Positions 37,586-45,730 of a stretch of 64,000 nt of DNA are shown here, piece after piece (position 1 is the stretch's first letter; every line of letters starts with the position of its first letter). Origin of the DNA: Streptomyces sp. TN58 (GTDB lineage: Bacteria; Actinomycetota; Actinomycetes; Streptomycetales; Streptomycetaceae); the NCBI RefSeq assembly GCF_001941845.1, contig NZ_CP018870.1, positions 3,095,501-3,159,500 on the forward strand. Reading direction: 5' to 3'. Below the pieces are notes generated by a model. That model did no database searches and was not told where the DNA came from. It was given only the letters and a program-made list of their open reading frames with translations. Both the position numbers and the translations under genes were made by a program.

Positions 37586-38043
37586 GGTATTCCCCCTGGT
37601 AGATCTCTGCGCCACGAAGGGGATGCGAACAACCGGCCTGCATGTGCAGCCCCCCTCCGCACCCCTAGATCTTTCATGGGGTACCTAGATCGAGTCAAGC
37701 AGCTCATCTCTCTTCTGAGCAACCTTTGAGGTGTCGAGAGGGAATCTCCGCATTGCGAACGCTCCACACGAATCGGTCACATTTCACACTCATCCGAGAT
37801 GACCTGATTCCGTTTCTCCGCCACCCCGGAACAGCCATTTCCCGCCACTCGAACCAAGCATTCAAGCCAAATACAAACGGCTCGAAAGCGACCTGCCGCG
37901 TGACCTCCATACCGCCACAAAACGGGCATCCGATGCCACGGCTACCTCACCGCCGCCCCAGATCCCGCCACGTCCGACCGAGCGCGTAACACCTCGGCCA
38001 CGCCGACGCCGGGTTCACCCCGCGCACCGACCCGGCTGCCCAG
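37586..38043. promoter_or_regulatory. AT-richer intergenic region upstream of the SARP gene
   Basis: About 460 bp with no convincing gene; base composition is clearly less GC-rich than the surroundings. TAGATC occurs at 37600, 37666 and 37686. The last two lie in 7-bp copies (CTAGATC) 20 bp apart, start to start, a spacing not far from the direct heptamers bound by SARPs. Promoter(s) for the SARP gene probably lie here. Two short frames (one per strand) look non-coding. Confidence 0.45.
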
Positions 38044-38083
38044 CACTCCGCCCCGACCCCCACACGGGGGCCGGGGCGGAGTG
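38044..38083 (-). terminator. Terminator after the acyltransferase gene
   Basis: Hairpin with arms CACTCCGCCCCG (38044-38055) and CGGGGCGGAGTG (38072-38083), plus inner CCCCC/GGGGG pairing and an ACAC loop. It lies just beyond the stop of the minus-strand acyltransferase gene (38101). Confidence 0.8.
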
Positions 38084-38100
38084 GCGTACGTCCGTACGGC

Positions 38101-39477
38101 TCAGGTGCGCCCGGCGCCGGTGAGGGTGGCCTCCGCCTCGGCCTCGGCCGGAGCGCCCGACCGCGGGCCGGGGACGGGGGCCGGGCTCACCGGACGGCGG
38201 CGCTCCACCGCCTTCTGTACGCGACGGCCGAGCCGCTGCATCGGCATCTCGACCAGTCGGTACATCAGGTGGCTGACGGCCACCACGACACCGAGGAAGA
38301 TCGCCGTCCAGGCGATCTTGCCGAGGGTCGAGGACGGCTGCGGCGGAATCCCCAGCAGCGGTTCGATGGTGCGCAGCAGCGGGATGTGCAGCAGGTACAC
38401 GGAGAAGCTGATCGCGCCGAGCCAGGTCAGCACCTTCGGGAAGCGCCGCTCCCGCAGGAGGAAGCCGACGCCGAAGAGCGCCCAGGCGGCGAGGTAGGCG
38501 ACGGACCAGGCCTTCCAGCCGGAGGACCAGGTCAGGTCCAGAACCGCGCCGTGGTTGTACAGCCGGCCCACCAGAGCACCGGCGACGATCACGAACCCGC
38601 AGGCGAGGAGGGCCGGAATCCGGGCGAGCTGCCCGTGCTGGGCGCGGTAGACGACGGTCCCGGCGAACATGGTCGCGAAGATCATCCAGGTCTCGAAGGC
38701 GGGGGCCCTGCTGTTCAGCGTGACCAGCACCAGACCGACCGCGCCGAGCAGCAGGGCGCCTGCCCCGGTCAGCCTGCGGTTGCCGCTGAGCACTCCGGCG
38801 AGTCCCGCGAGCACGAGCGGCGTCACGATGAGGAGGAGCTTGCGGGTCGAGCCGAGTTCCGTGTTCAGGATGTGGGTTCCGACGGCCGTACCGGCCAGCA
38901 GCGCCACACCGGCCAGGCCCACGGAGATCGGGCCGCTGTGCCGGTGGAGGCCCCGGGTGAACAGGGCGGTGACGAGGAAGTAGAAGACCATCTCGTAGCA
39001 GAGCGTCCAGGTGACGTTCATGCCGTTGATCACGCCGAGCAGGTCCTGGAGCATCAGGCCGTTCGCCACCAGCGAGGCCGGGTTGTCGCCGGTGCGCAGC
39101 AGCTCGACCGAGTCGTCGCCGTCCGGAAGCATCATCATCGAGAGGACGAAGGCGGCGATCAGGGCCGGGTAGATCCGGAAGATCCGCCCGATCCAGAAGG
39201 CACGGACGTCGCCCCGCCGCTCCAGGGAGGCCGGGATGATGTAGCCGCTGACGATGAAGAAGAGCATGACGCCGAACAGGCCCATGTCGAAGCTCCGCCA
39301 GATCGCGCCCCCGAAGGGCAGCATCCGCAGCACGTCGAAGTGGTGCAGTGCCACGACCAGGGCGGCGATGCCGCGCAGCGCGTCCAGCCAGCCGAGCCGG
39401 GCCGCCGGCGCGCCGGCGGCCTTGGGCGCGGCCGACGCCTCGGACGTCCGCCGGGTGAGTTGGGGTATGAGCTTCAC
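38101..39477 (-). CDS. Membrane acyltransferase, acyltransferase-3 (OafA/YrhL-like) family
   Basis: 458 aa from a GTG giving VKLIPQLTRR; a start 13 codons earlier is equally possible and neither has a clear ribosome site. The family signature RLGWLDALRGIAALVVALHH begins near residue 29. About ten hydrophobic segments follow, with FFIVSGYIIPASL and the R-x10-R region RAFWIGRIFRIYPAL typical. The C-terminus is an Ala/Pro/Glu-rich tail. These proteins O-acylate sugars, antibiotics or cell-wall polymers at the membrane. It could be a cluster tailoring or resistance function, or a chromosomal neighbour. The AT-rich gap to its right-hand cluster genes makes membership uncertain. Confidence 0.88.
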   Translation of the reverse strand: MKLIPQLTRRTSEASAAPKAAGAPAARLGWLDALRGIAALVVALHHFDVLRMLPFGGAIWRSFDMGLFGVMLFFIVSGYIIPASLERRGDVRAFWIGRIFRIYPALIAAFVLSMMMLPDGDDSVELLRTGDNPASLVANGLMLQDLLGVINGMNVTWTLCYEMVFYFLVTALFTRGLHRHSGPISVGLAGVALLAGTAVGTHILNTELGSTRKLLLIVTPLVLAGLAGVLSGNRRLTGAGALLLGAVGLVLVTLNSRAPAFETWMIFATMFAGTVVYRAQHGQLARIPALLACGFVIVAGALVGRLYNHGAVLDLTWSSGWKAWSVAYLAAWALFGVGFLLRERRFPKVLTWLGAISFSVYLLHIPLLRTIEPLLGIPPQPSSTLGKIAWTAIFLGVVVAVSHLMYRLVEMPMQRLGRRVQKAVERRRPVSPAPVPGPRSGAPAEAEAEATLTGAGRT

Positions 39478-39575
39478 CGCAGGGACGATATCCGACGCCC
39501 GACAGCGGGCTGCCACGTGTGGGCCGGCATCGCGGGCCGACCGGTGTCGGCCCCAGGTCCCCGCCGCCGGGTCGC

Positions 39576-42500
39576 TCAGTCGGAGGAGCCGAACGCGGTG
39601 GCCACGTTCTCGCCGGCCCAGCCGGCCGGAATGCGCCAGATGACATGGACGCGGAAGACGTCACGGATCGTGTCCGCGGTCCAGTCCTCGGCGGGCGGCT
39701 CGGACAGGACGAGGAAGAGCCCGTCGGCCGGCGTGGACAGCGTGTGGTTGATTTCGAGCAGCCTGGTCGCGCCCGACCGCAGGTCCGCGTAGCCGGAGCG
39801 GCCCGCGCCCAGCGCCTCGTAGAGGAAGAGGCCCTGCGGGGTGGCGCAGCTGACGTCCACGACCGGCGAGTCGGCCGGCTGGAGGTCCGCCCAGAGCAGC
39901 GACGCCTTCAGCTCGTGGCGCACCGCTTCGTGCTTGCGGCACGCGCGGTCGGTCGCGGCGGCGGCCTCCAGTGCGCGGAGGAAGCCGTCCTTCGTGGCCG
40001 CGGCCGGCGTTGCGGTGCGGCGGGTGGTGGTGTCCGCGGTGGTCATCTGCGCTTCTTCCTTCGGTTCGGGTTGCGTCGTGGCGGCGGGCACCGCTGCGGT
40101 GGAGGTCGGCGCCGCGGCCGTGCCGAAGCGCTCCGCGAGCTCCCGCCGCGCTGCCGCGAGGGGGCCCGCCCAGCCGGAAGCGGCGAGCGCAGCCGCGAGC
40201 CGGCCCCGGTCGAACGTGCCGTCCTTGAGCGCACGGTTCGTCGTCGCGGCGAGATCGCGGAGAGCTCCGAGCCGTTCCCTGTCCGGATCGCCGAACAGGT
40301 GGAGTACGTCGACCCAGTCGGCCTGGTCCCGTCGGAGGATGCGGTTGGCCATCCCCTGGAGTTCGGAGAGCCGGATCCGGGCCTCGGGCACGTCGCCGTC
40401 GCTCTCGGCCAGTTCTGCCAGCACGTCGACTGCCGCGAGGTAGCGCCCTGCCATCCGCTCCGAGACGGGCGAGCGACCGCGCTGGTCGGCGGCGAGCACC
40501 GTCTGCGTCGTCTCGTTCGCGAACACCCAGCAGTCCAGCTTCTCGCCCCGTACCGGCGGAGCCGTCCCATGGCGGACGGTGAGCACCAGCGGCCGGTCGA
40601 TCACCGGGGACAGGGGCCTGACCTTGTAGCGGCCTCCCGGAGCCCGGTCCACGACCTCGACCCGGACCTCGCTGCCGATCCGGGGGAGCCCTGCGGTGCC
40701 CGCGCCTTCCGGCCGGCCGGCGGGCCCGGTCGGCGCCTGGGCGTCCCCGACGCCAGTACCGGCGCCGGCACCGGTGAGCGCGTCCGGCAGCGGCGCGGTG
40801 TGCAGGACGGTCAGGCTCTGGGTGCTGCGGGTGAGGGCCACGTACAACTGGCGGAGCCCGGCGGGACCGCGGTCGGCGATGGTGGCGGGTTCGACGACCA
40901 GGACGTGGTCGTACTCCATTCCCTTGGCCTGGGTGGCGGCCAGCACGTGCACGGCCCGGCGGTCCTGCTCCGCGATGTCGCCGCCCCCGTCGATCCGGCG
41001 GCTGATGGCGTCCAGCCAGTCCGAGTCGTCGGGGACGAGGACGGCCACGGAGCGCGGTGTGCTCCCGTCGCTGGTGTGCACGAGGCGCGCCACGTGGGCG
41101 ACGGTGTCGTCGAGCAGCTTCCACGGCTCGGTCGCCACGGTCCGTACGGCGTCCGCCCCCGCCTCACGGACCGCCCGCGGATACGGCAGGGCCGGGGCGA
41201 TCACCCGGGCGAGCGGGGCGACGAAGTCCATGATCTCGGCGGGGACGCGGTAGCTGGTGTCGAGCGGGGCGACGCTCCAGTCGCCGTGATCGGAGAGGAG
41301 CGCGCCGAGCAGGTCCCAGCTCGTGGGGATGTGGGCGCCCGTCGCCTGCGCGAGGTCGCCGAGGACGGTCATGGAGCCGCCCACGGCGCAGCGCCGCCGC
41401 AGGGAGCGGGCCTGCATGGGCGTGAGGTCCTGTGCCTCGTCGACGACGATGTGCCCGTAGCGCGGCGGGGTGTCGCCGCTGATCAGCACGCCGAGTTCTT
41501 CGAGGCAGACGTGGTCCTCAAGGGTCCACGGATCGGCGTCGGCGCTGACGGCGCGGGCGCGCAGCAGGGACGCCTGCTCGTCCTCGTCGAGGATGCCGTC
41601 GGCGCAGGTCCGCAGCAGGTCGGCCGAGTCGTAGAGGCTGCGCAGGGCCTCTCGGGGGCCGGGGGACGGCCAGACGCGTTCGACGAGGCGCTCGACCCGG
41701 CGGTTGCGTTCCAGGTCGCGGCGGATGTTGCCGGCCTGCCCGCGGCGCGGCGCGATGTCGGCGAGCTCCTGGAGGAGGCGGTCGACGAAGAGCCCGCGCA
41801 GGCGCTCGCGCCGCTCCCGGAAGGGGCCGTCGCCGGCGTGGGCGCGGTCGAGGAGGGCGAGCACCTCGGACTTGGGTACGCGCAGGGTCGTACTGCCCGC
41901 GGTGACGACGACGGCGGGTTCGTCGCCCTCGAAGGAGGGAGCGACGGTGAGGGCGTCGAGGGCGTCGGGACGGTAGTCGCTCTCGACGCGGCGCCGCAGC
42001 ACGGCCGCCATGCGGTCGTCCGACTTCACCAGGCGCGCCTTCGGGGAGTCGGTGCCGAGGATCTCGCCCTCCCACAGCCGGTCCAGTTGGACGGCGTTGA
42101 CGTCGCGGGTGCCGAGGGTGGGGAGGACCTGTCCGACGTAGTCGAGGAACCGCTGGTGGGGGCCGATGACGAGGATGTCCTGGGCTTTGAAGTGCTCGTT
42201 GTTGACGAGCCAGGTAACGCGGTGGAGGCCGACCGCCGACTTGCCGGTACCGGGGCCGCCCTGCACGACGAGGATGTCCGAGGGCGAGCCGGTGACCAGC
42301 TCCATCTGGTCACGCCGGATGGTCTCGACGATGTCGCGCATCCGTCCGCCGCGCGACCGCTGGAGTTCGCGCAGCAGGAAGTCGTCCGGCTGGAGGGCCT
42401 TGCGCCGCTGCCGCCGGACGACGTCGCCGGGGCTGGGCGCCGCCGTACGCTCCGGGGCGCGGCGCGCGTCCGCTTCCTCCGCTTCCCCCGCCGCGTCGTC

Positions 42501-43064
42501 GTCGGGGGCCCGCCGGGGCTCGGGCACGGCGGCGGGCACGGGCTCCGGCACGGCGGCGGCATCGGGTACGGACGAAGGCGCGGGAGCGGGCGTCGGCACG
42601 GGAGCGGGCACGGTCTCAGGCGTCGCCGGGGAGATCTCGTCGAAGTAGCTCTCCACGATCCGCTGCACGCAGCGGAGTTGACGACGCAGGACCACCTCGC
42701 CCGGCTCCTCGGGCCGGGTCTCGATCCACCGCTTCGCCAGGGGGCTGGTCCACAGCAGGACCACCGGATCGTGCTTGGCGTCGTGCACACCGCGCCGCCC
42801 GATGTACCACGGCCGGGGAGCCTCACCCGGGTCCTCCGGGGCGTCTACGCGGGAGAAGACCAGGGCTTCGTCGCCGAGCCCTCCGTACGCCTCCGCACGA
42901 GCCTCCGCCTCGGCCCGGTTGGCGATCCCGTCCTTGCCGCTCGCCGAGGCCGTCGCGGCCGAAGTCCCGTTCAGCTCGGCCAGTTTCGCGGTGTAGCAGT
43001 CGTACGCGTGGTCCACCGCCCGCTGCTCGCCGGCGAGGATCTCGTCCCGAGTGGTGGTGCTCAT
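39576..43064 (-). CDS. HelD-like UvrD/Rep superfamily 1 helicase with long C-terminal extension
   Basis: 1162 aa, ATG with GGAGGACG upstream. The N-terminal region holds a charged coiled segment and the IGRRGVHD block. Walker A GGPGTGKSAVGLHR lies near 270, Walker B-like VDEAQDLTPMQ near 540, then GDLAQATG, SYRVPAEIMDF and VALTRSTQSL. This layout matches the HelD family, which binds RNA polymerase and recycles it; actinobacterial relatives (HelR type) can protect the enzyme from rifamycins. It is longer than HelD proteins I know of (roughly 700-800 aa). The last about 400 residues add a mixed domain, a Thr/Ala linker and a compact C-terminal module. Function of that extension unknown. Confidence 0.87.
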   Translation of the reverse strand: MSTTTRDEILAGEQRAVDHAYDCYTAKLAELNGTSAATASASGKDGIANRAEAEARAEAYGGLGDEALVFSRVDAPEDPGEAPRPWYIGRRGVHDAKHDPVVLLWTSPLAKRWIETRPEEPGEVVLRRQLRCVQRIVESYFDEISPATPETVPAPVPTPAPAPSSVPDAAAVPEPVPAAVPEPRRAPDDDAAGEAEEADARRAPERTAAPSPGDVVRRQRRKALQPDDFLLRELQRSRGGRMRDIVETIRRDQMELVTGSPSDILVVQGGPGTGKSAVGLHRVTWLVNNEHFKAQDILVIGPHQRFLDYVGQVLPTLGTRDVNAVQLDRLWEGEILGTDSPKARLVKSDDRMAAVLRRRVESDYRPDALDALTVAPSFEGDEPAVVVTAGSTTLRVPKSEVLALLDRAHAGDGPFRERRERLRGLFVDRLLQELADIAPRRGQAGNIRRDLERNRRVERLVERVWPSPGPREALRSLYDSADLLRTCADGILDEDEQASLLRARAVSADADPWTLEDHVCLEELGVLISGDTPPRYGHIVVDEAQDLTPMQARSLRRRCAVGGSMTVLGDLAQATGAHIPTSWDLLGALLSDHGDWSVAPLDTSYRVPAEIMDFVAPLARVIAPALPYPRAVREAGADAVRTVATEPWKLLDDTVAHVARLVHTSDGSTPRSVAVLVPDDSDWLDAISRRIDGGGDIAEQDRRAVHVLAATQAKGMEYDHVLVVEPATIADRGPAGLRQLYVALTRSTQSLTVLHTAPLPDALTGAGAGTGVGDAQAPTGPAGRPEGAGTAGLPRIGSEVRVEVVDRAPGGRYKVRPLSPVIDRPLVLTVRHGTAPPVRGEKLDCWVFANETTQTVLAADQRGRSPVSERMAGRYLAAVDVLAELAESDGDVPEARIRLSELQGMANRILRRDQADWVDVLHLFGDPDRERLGALRDLAATTNRALKDGTFDRGRLAAALAASGWAGPLAAARRELAERFGTAAAPTSTAAVPAATTQPEPKEEAQMTTADTTTRRTATPAAATKDGFLRALEAAAATDRACRKHEAVRHELKASLLWADLQPADSPVVDVSCATPQGLFLYEALGAGRSGYADLRSGATRLLEINHTLSTPADGLFLVLSEPPAEDWTADTIRDVFRVHVIWRIPAGWAGENVATAFGSSD

Positions 43065-43426
43065 GTGCGTCCTCCCTGCGGTGCCGGGGGACACCGCCAC
43101 GGGCGTGCGCCCGTGCCCCGCTGAAACAACTATCAGAAACCGGACGGTAACGAACGGTCAGTGGATCAGTTCCCGGTCGGGAACCCGGACGAGGCACCGC
43201 CCCCGGTCCACCGGCCCCGTACCTGCCCGTATGCGCGTACGAGCCGTTCGAACGGTCCCGGGGCCGGACCCGCTCCACCGCCGCGAAGGCGCGCCGGCCC
43301 TTCCCCGGCGCGGGGCCGGCGCCGCGATCACCGACCCGACCCGCTCCCACGGCAATCCGGGCGACCGCCACCAGCACGATCCGCTAGGCTGTCAGCGGTC
43401 ACACGGCGGTTCTCGCCGAGGCCCCC
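43065..43426. other. Intergenic region between helicase and tRNA
   Basis: 362 bp without a supportable gene. It contains the promoter side of the helicase gene and upstream DNA of the tRNA. A short TTCGAA-centred symmetric stretch (GCCGTTCGAACGG, about 43240-43255) is visible. I did not find the GGGGCTTGC-type rifamycin-associated element that would support HelR-like regulation. Confidence 0.35.
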
Positions 43427-43499
43427 GCCTTCGTAGCTCAGGGGATAGAGCACGGCTCTCCTAAAGCCGGTGTCGCAGGTTCGAATCCTGCCGAGGGCA
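43427..43499 (+). tRNA. tRNA-Arg, anticodon CCT
   Basis: 73 nt folding as a full cloverleaf. Acceptor arms are GCCTTCG and CGAGGGC with discriminator A (43499); D-arm TAGCTCAGGGGATAGAGCA; anticodon stem CGGCT/AGCCG with loop CTCCTAA, giving anticodon CCT (43460-43462, reads AGG); T-arm GCAGG-TTCGAAT-CCTGC. No CCA is encoded, usual for Streptomyces. tRNA-Arg genes are frequent integration targets, but no attachment-site duplicate or integrase was seen in this window. Confidence 0.97.
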
Positions 43500-43504
43500 C
43501 AGTC

Positions 43505-43539
43505 GAGGACCCCCTGCCGGTGAACGGCAGGGGGTCCTC
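43505..43539. terminator. Terminator between tRNA and histidine kinase gene
   Basis: Perfect 15-bp stem: GAGGACCCCCTGCCG (43505-43519) and CGGCAGGGGGTCCTC (43525-43539), loop GTGAA. It follows the tRNA by 5 nt and lies beyond the stop of the convergent kinase gene, so it can serve both. Confidence 0.9.
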
Positions 43540-43575
43540 TGCGCGTTCGTCGCGTTCGTCGCGTTGTGCCGGGCT

Positions 43576-44928
43576 TCAGCGGGCGCGGCTCGTGCAGGGG
43601 CCGGGGGCCGGGGGCGTGTCCCGGCGGGCGTCGTCCCGGTCGGGGTGGGGTTCGGGCGCCGGGGGTGAGACGGGGCCCGGGAGCACGACGCGGGCCTCGG
43701 CGCCGCCCTCCGGCCGGTTGCGGAAGGCGAGGGCGGCGCCGAGGACCCGGGCCTGGCCGACGGCGATGGTCAGGCCCAGTCCGTGGCCCTTGTTCGTGCC
43801 CTCCGTGCGGAAGCGCTGCGGGCCGGTCGTGATCAGGTACTCCGGATAGCCCGGCCCGGCGTCCGTCACCGTCAGGACCGGGCCGTCCACCGTGACCGTG
43901 ACCGGCGCTGCGCCGTGGCTGTGCGCGTTGGCGACGAGGTTGCCCAGGATCCGCTCCAGGCGGCGCCGGTCGGTCTCCACCCGCGGCGAGGAGAGCACCC
44001 GCAGGGCGGTGTCGGTGCCGGACGCGCGGATCGTGCGGGCCGCCAGGTCGGCCAGGTCGTACGAGTCCAGCTCCACGCGCTCGCTGCGCGTCTCCAGCCG
44101 GGAGATCTCCAGCAGGTCCTCGGTGAGCGAGCGCATCGCCTGGACCCGGTCCCGTACGAGTTCGGCCGGGCGGCCCGGCGGCAGGAGCTCGGCGGCCGCG
44201 TTCAGGCCGGTCAGCGGGGTGCGGAGCTCGTGGGCGACGTCCGCCGTGAACCGCTGTTCCGCCTCCAGCTTGCCCTGGAGGGACGAGGCCATGGTGTCCA
44301 GGGCCCGGGAGACCGCCGCGACCTCGTCCTTGTTGCGGGGCCTGTCCGCGACCCGGGCGTCCAGGTCGCCGGCGCTGATCCGGCGGGCCACCTGCGCGGT
44401 CACGTGCAGGCGCCGGGTGATCCGGGTGACGCCGGCCGCCCCGATGAGCAGGGTGGCGCCGATGGCGAGTCCCGAGGAGCCGAGGATGGCCCGGTCGAGG
44501 TCCTCGATGGTGCGCTCGGCCCCGCGGAAGTCCACGAAGACGGCGATCGCGCTGCCGTGCTCGGCGGGCGCTGCCGCCCACATCACAGGGCGCCCGCGGT
44601 GACTGCCCACGGTCGTGCCGCGCTTGCCGGCCAGCGCGAGGGCGCGCAGCTCGGGCGGGAGGCCCGAGGGGTCGATGCCCTCGCCGCGCGGCATGCGTGC
44701 GCCGTCCTCGTACGCCTCGATGGACCGCTCCAGCTTCAGCAGCGCCTTCTCGCGCGCCGTGCCCACGGTCTGGCGGGTCATGGCGCCGTGCACGAGGCAG
44801 CCGAGCAGGGCGGCGAGGCCGCAGCACATCAGGGTGATGAAGACCGTGGCCTTCCAGGTCAGGGTCGAGGTCCAGGCGGGCAGCCGCGGGCGCGGCCGCA
44901 GCCGCGCTCTGCGCTGCATTTCGTTCAT
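43576..44928 (-). CDS. Sensor histidine kinase (orphan)
   Basis: 450 aa. TM1 about 25-47, an extracytoplasmic segment of about 100 residues, TM2 about 152-172, HAMP (TRRLHVTAQVARRISAGDLDARV), H-box with phospho-His in FTADVAHELRTPLTG (near 229), N-box ERILGNLVANAHSHG, G1 TVTDAGPGYPE and G2 GHGLGLTIAV. It is a complete classical kinase. The response regulator that normally precedes such kinases is not present on either side: one flank has the tRNA and the other a repeat-filled gap and a small hypothetical gene. Signal and partner unknown. Confidence 0.92.
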   Translation of the reverse strand: MNEMQRRARLRPRPRLPAWTSTLTWKATVFITLMCCGLAALLGCLVHGAMTRQTVGTAREKALLKLERSIEAYEDGARMPRGEGIDPSGLPPELRALALAGKRGTTVGSHRGRPVMWAAAPAEHGSAIAVFVDFRGAERTIEDLDRAILGSSGLAIGATLLIGAAGVTRITRRLHVTAQVARRISAGDLDARVADRPRNKDEVAAVSRALDTMASSLQGKLEAEQRFTADVAHELRTPLTGLNAAAELLPPGRPAELVRDRVQAMRSLTEDLLEISRLETRSERVELDSYDLADLAARTIRASGTDTALRVLSSPRVETDRRRLERILGNLVANAHSHGAAPVTVTVDGPVLTVTDAGPGYPEYLITTGPQRFRTEGTNKGHGLGLTIAVGQARVLGAALAFRNRPEGGAEARVVLPGPVSPPAPEPHPDRDDARRDTPPAPGPCTSRAR

Positions 44929-45338
44929 GGTCAGGTCACGGTAATGCGCCCGCCCTGGCGGGCGACCGGCGGGATCCGGCCGGATCCCGCGAGATCCAGC
45001 CGGATCGCGGCCGGCCCCGCGGGCGGTGTGCGCGCCGGTGCGGGCGTCCGCGGGGGCGGGAGCCGAACGCCACCGAGGCCGCGGCCGGGACCGGCACAGG
45101 GGTCGCGGCCGGGAACGGAACCGGAAACGGAAGTGGAAACCGAGGTGGAAACGGAACCGGAACCGGCACCGGCACCGGCACCGGCACCGGCACCGGCACC
45201 GGCACCGGGAGGATAGGGGGACGGGCAGCCGGCCCGGAACAGGGCCCGGAGCAGGGCCCGGAACAGGGGCGCAACGGGAAGTCCCCGCGGGCGCCGGAAG
45301 CCCGCACGCCGCCGGGAAGGGCGTCAGGCCGCACGAAG
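44929..45338. repeat. Repeat-rich intergenic region with a hexanucleotide array
   Basis: Seven perfect copies of ACCGGC at 45162-45203, preceded by degenerate GGAAAC/GGAACC-type units (from about 45110). Separately, three 12-bp units GGCCCGGAACAG (middle copy with one change) lie at 45231-45266. Both strands are open across this stretch, but the translations are simple Pro-Val or Arg-His repeats, so no gene is called. The kinase promoter must lie at the left end. Confidence 0.75.
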
Positions 45339-45362
45339 CCCTCCCGGCCTGAGCCGGAAGGG
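45339..45362 (-). terminator. Probable terminator of the small hypothetical gene
   Basis: Hairpin CCCTCCCGGC / GCCGGAAGGG with loop CTGA; nine of ten positions pair. It lies 35 bp beyond the stop at 45397 on the minus strand. Confidence 0.6.
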
Positions 45363-45396
45363 CCGCGCCACCACGTGTGCGCCTTCCCGCGAGGGA

Positions 45397-45603
45397 TCAG
45401 CTCAGGCCACTGCTGCGTTCGCCGATGCGGTCGCCCTGCGGAGTGCCGGCCCGCTTGAGCGCGGCCTTCGTGTGCAGTCCGCCCTTGACCTTGCTCCGTA
45501 CAGGACCGTCGAAGCCGTGACCCGGGGAGCGCGGCGGCTGTGAAGCCGACTCCTGCGCCTTGGCGATGGCCGCCCGGACGTCCCGCTTCTGCTCTTTGTT
45601 CAT
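45397..45603 (-). CDS. Small hypothetical basic protein
   Basis: 68 aa from the ATG at 45603; a GTG nine codons upstream is the alternative start, and GAGGGAG sits between them. Highly charged, beginning MNKEQKRDVRAAIAKAQESA, with a central Pro/Gly part and a Lys/Arg-rich middle (VRSKVKGGLHTKAALKRAG). No membrane segment, signal peptide or cysteine pair. I do not recognise a family. The gene has normal codon pattern and its own terminator, which supports it as real. Confidence 0.65.
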   Translation of the reverse strand: MNKEQKRDVRAAIAKAQESASQPPRSPGHGFDGPVRSKVKGGLHTKAALKRAGTPQGDRIGERSSGLS

Positions 45604-45730
45604 CCCGTCGTCAACTCCCTCAGGAAGCACCCAATCGGACTACTGGGATCGTATGCAGATATACGGAGCAACGCACCCGGACCGGAACGTAAAGAATTCG
45701 GTCACCCGCACGCGACCGGCGGTCACCGGC

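Noticed and set aside
37726-37989. Short frames on both strands in the gap upstream of the SARP gene
   Set aside because: Atypical composition, no ribosome site, no recognisable motif; better explained as promoter DNA.
1-40000. NRPS counterpart of ScoA/Rv0101
   Set aside because: Looked for condensation (HHxxxDG) and carrier/adenylation arrangements; the only ANL enzyme is a stand-alone ligase without a condensation or carrier domain.
43427-43499. tRNA-Arg as att site of an integrated element
   Set aside because: No integrase, excisionase or second copy of the tRNA 3' end was seen in the window.
45162-45266. CRISPR-like array
   Set aside because: Units are 6 and 12 bp directly adjacent without spacers; simple tandem repeats.
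44936-45334. Minus-strand frame with Pro-Val repeats
   Set aside because: Encoded by the hexanucleotide array; no ribosome site and no domain.
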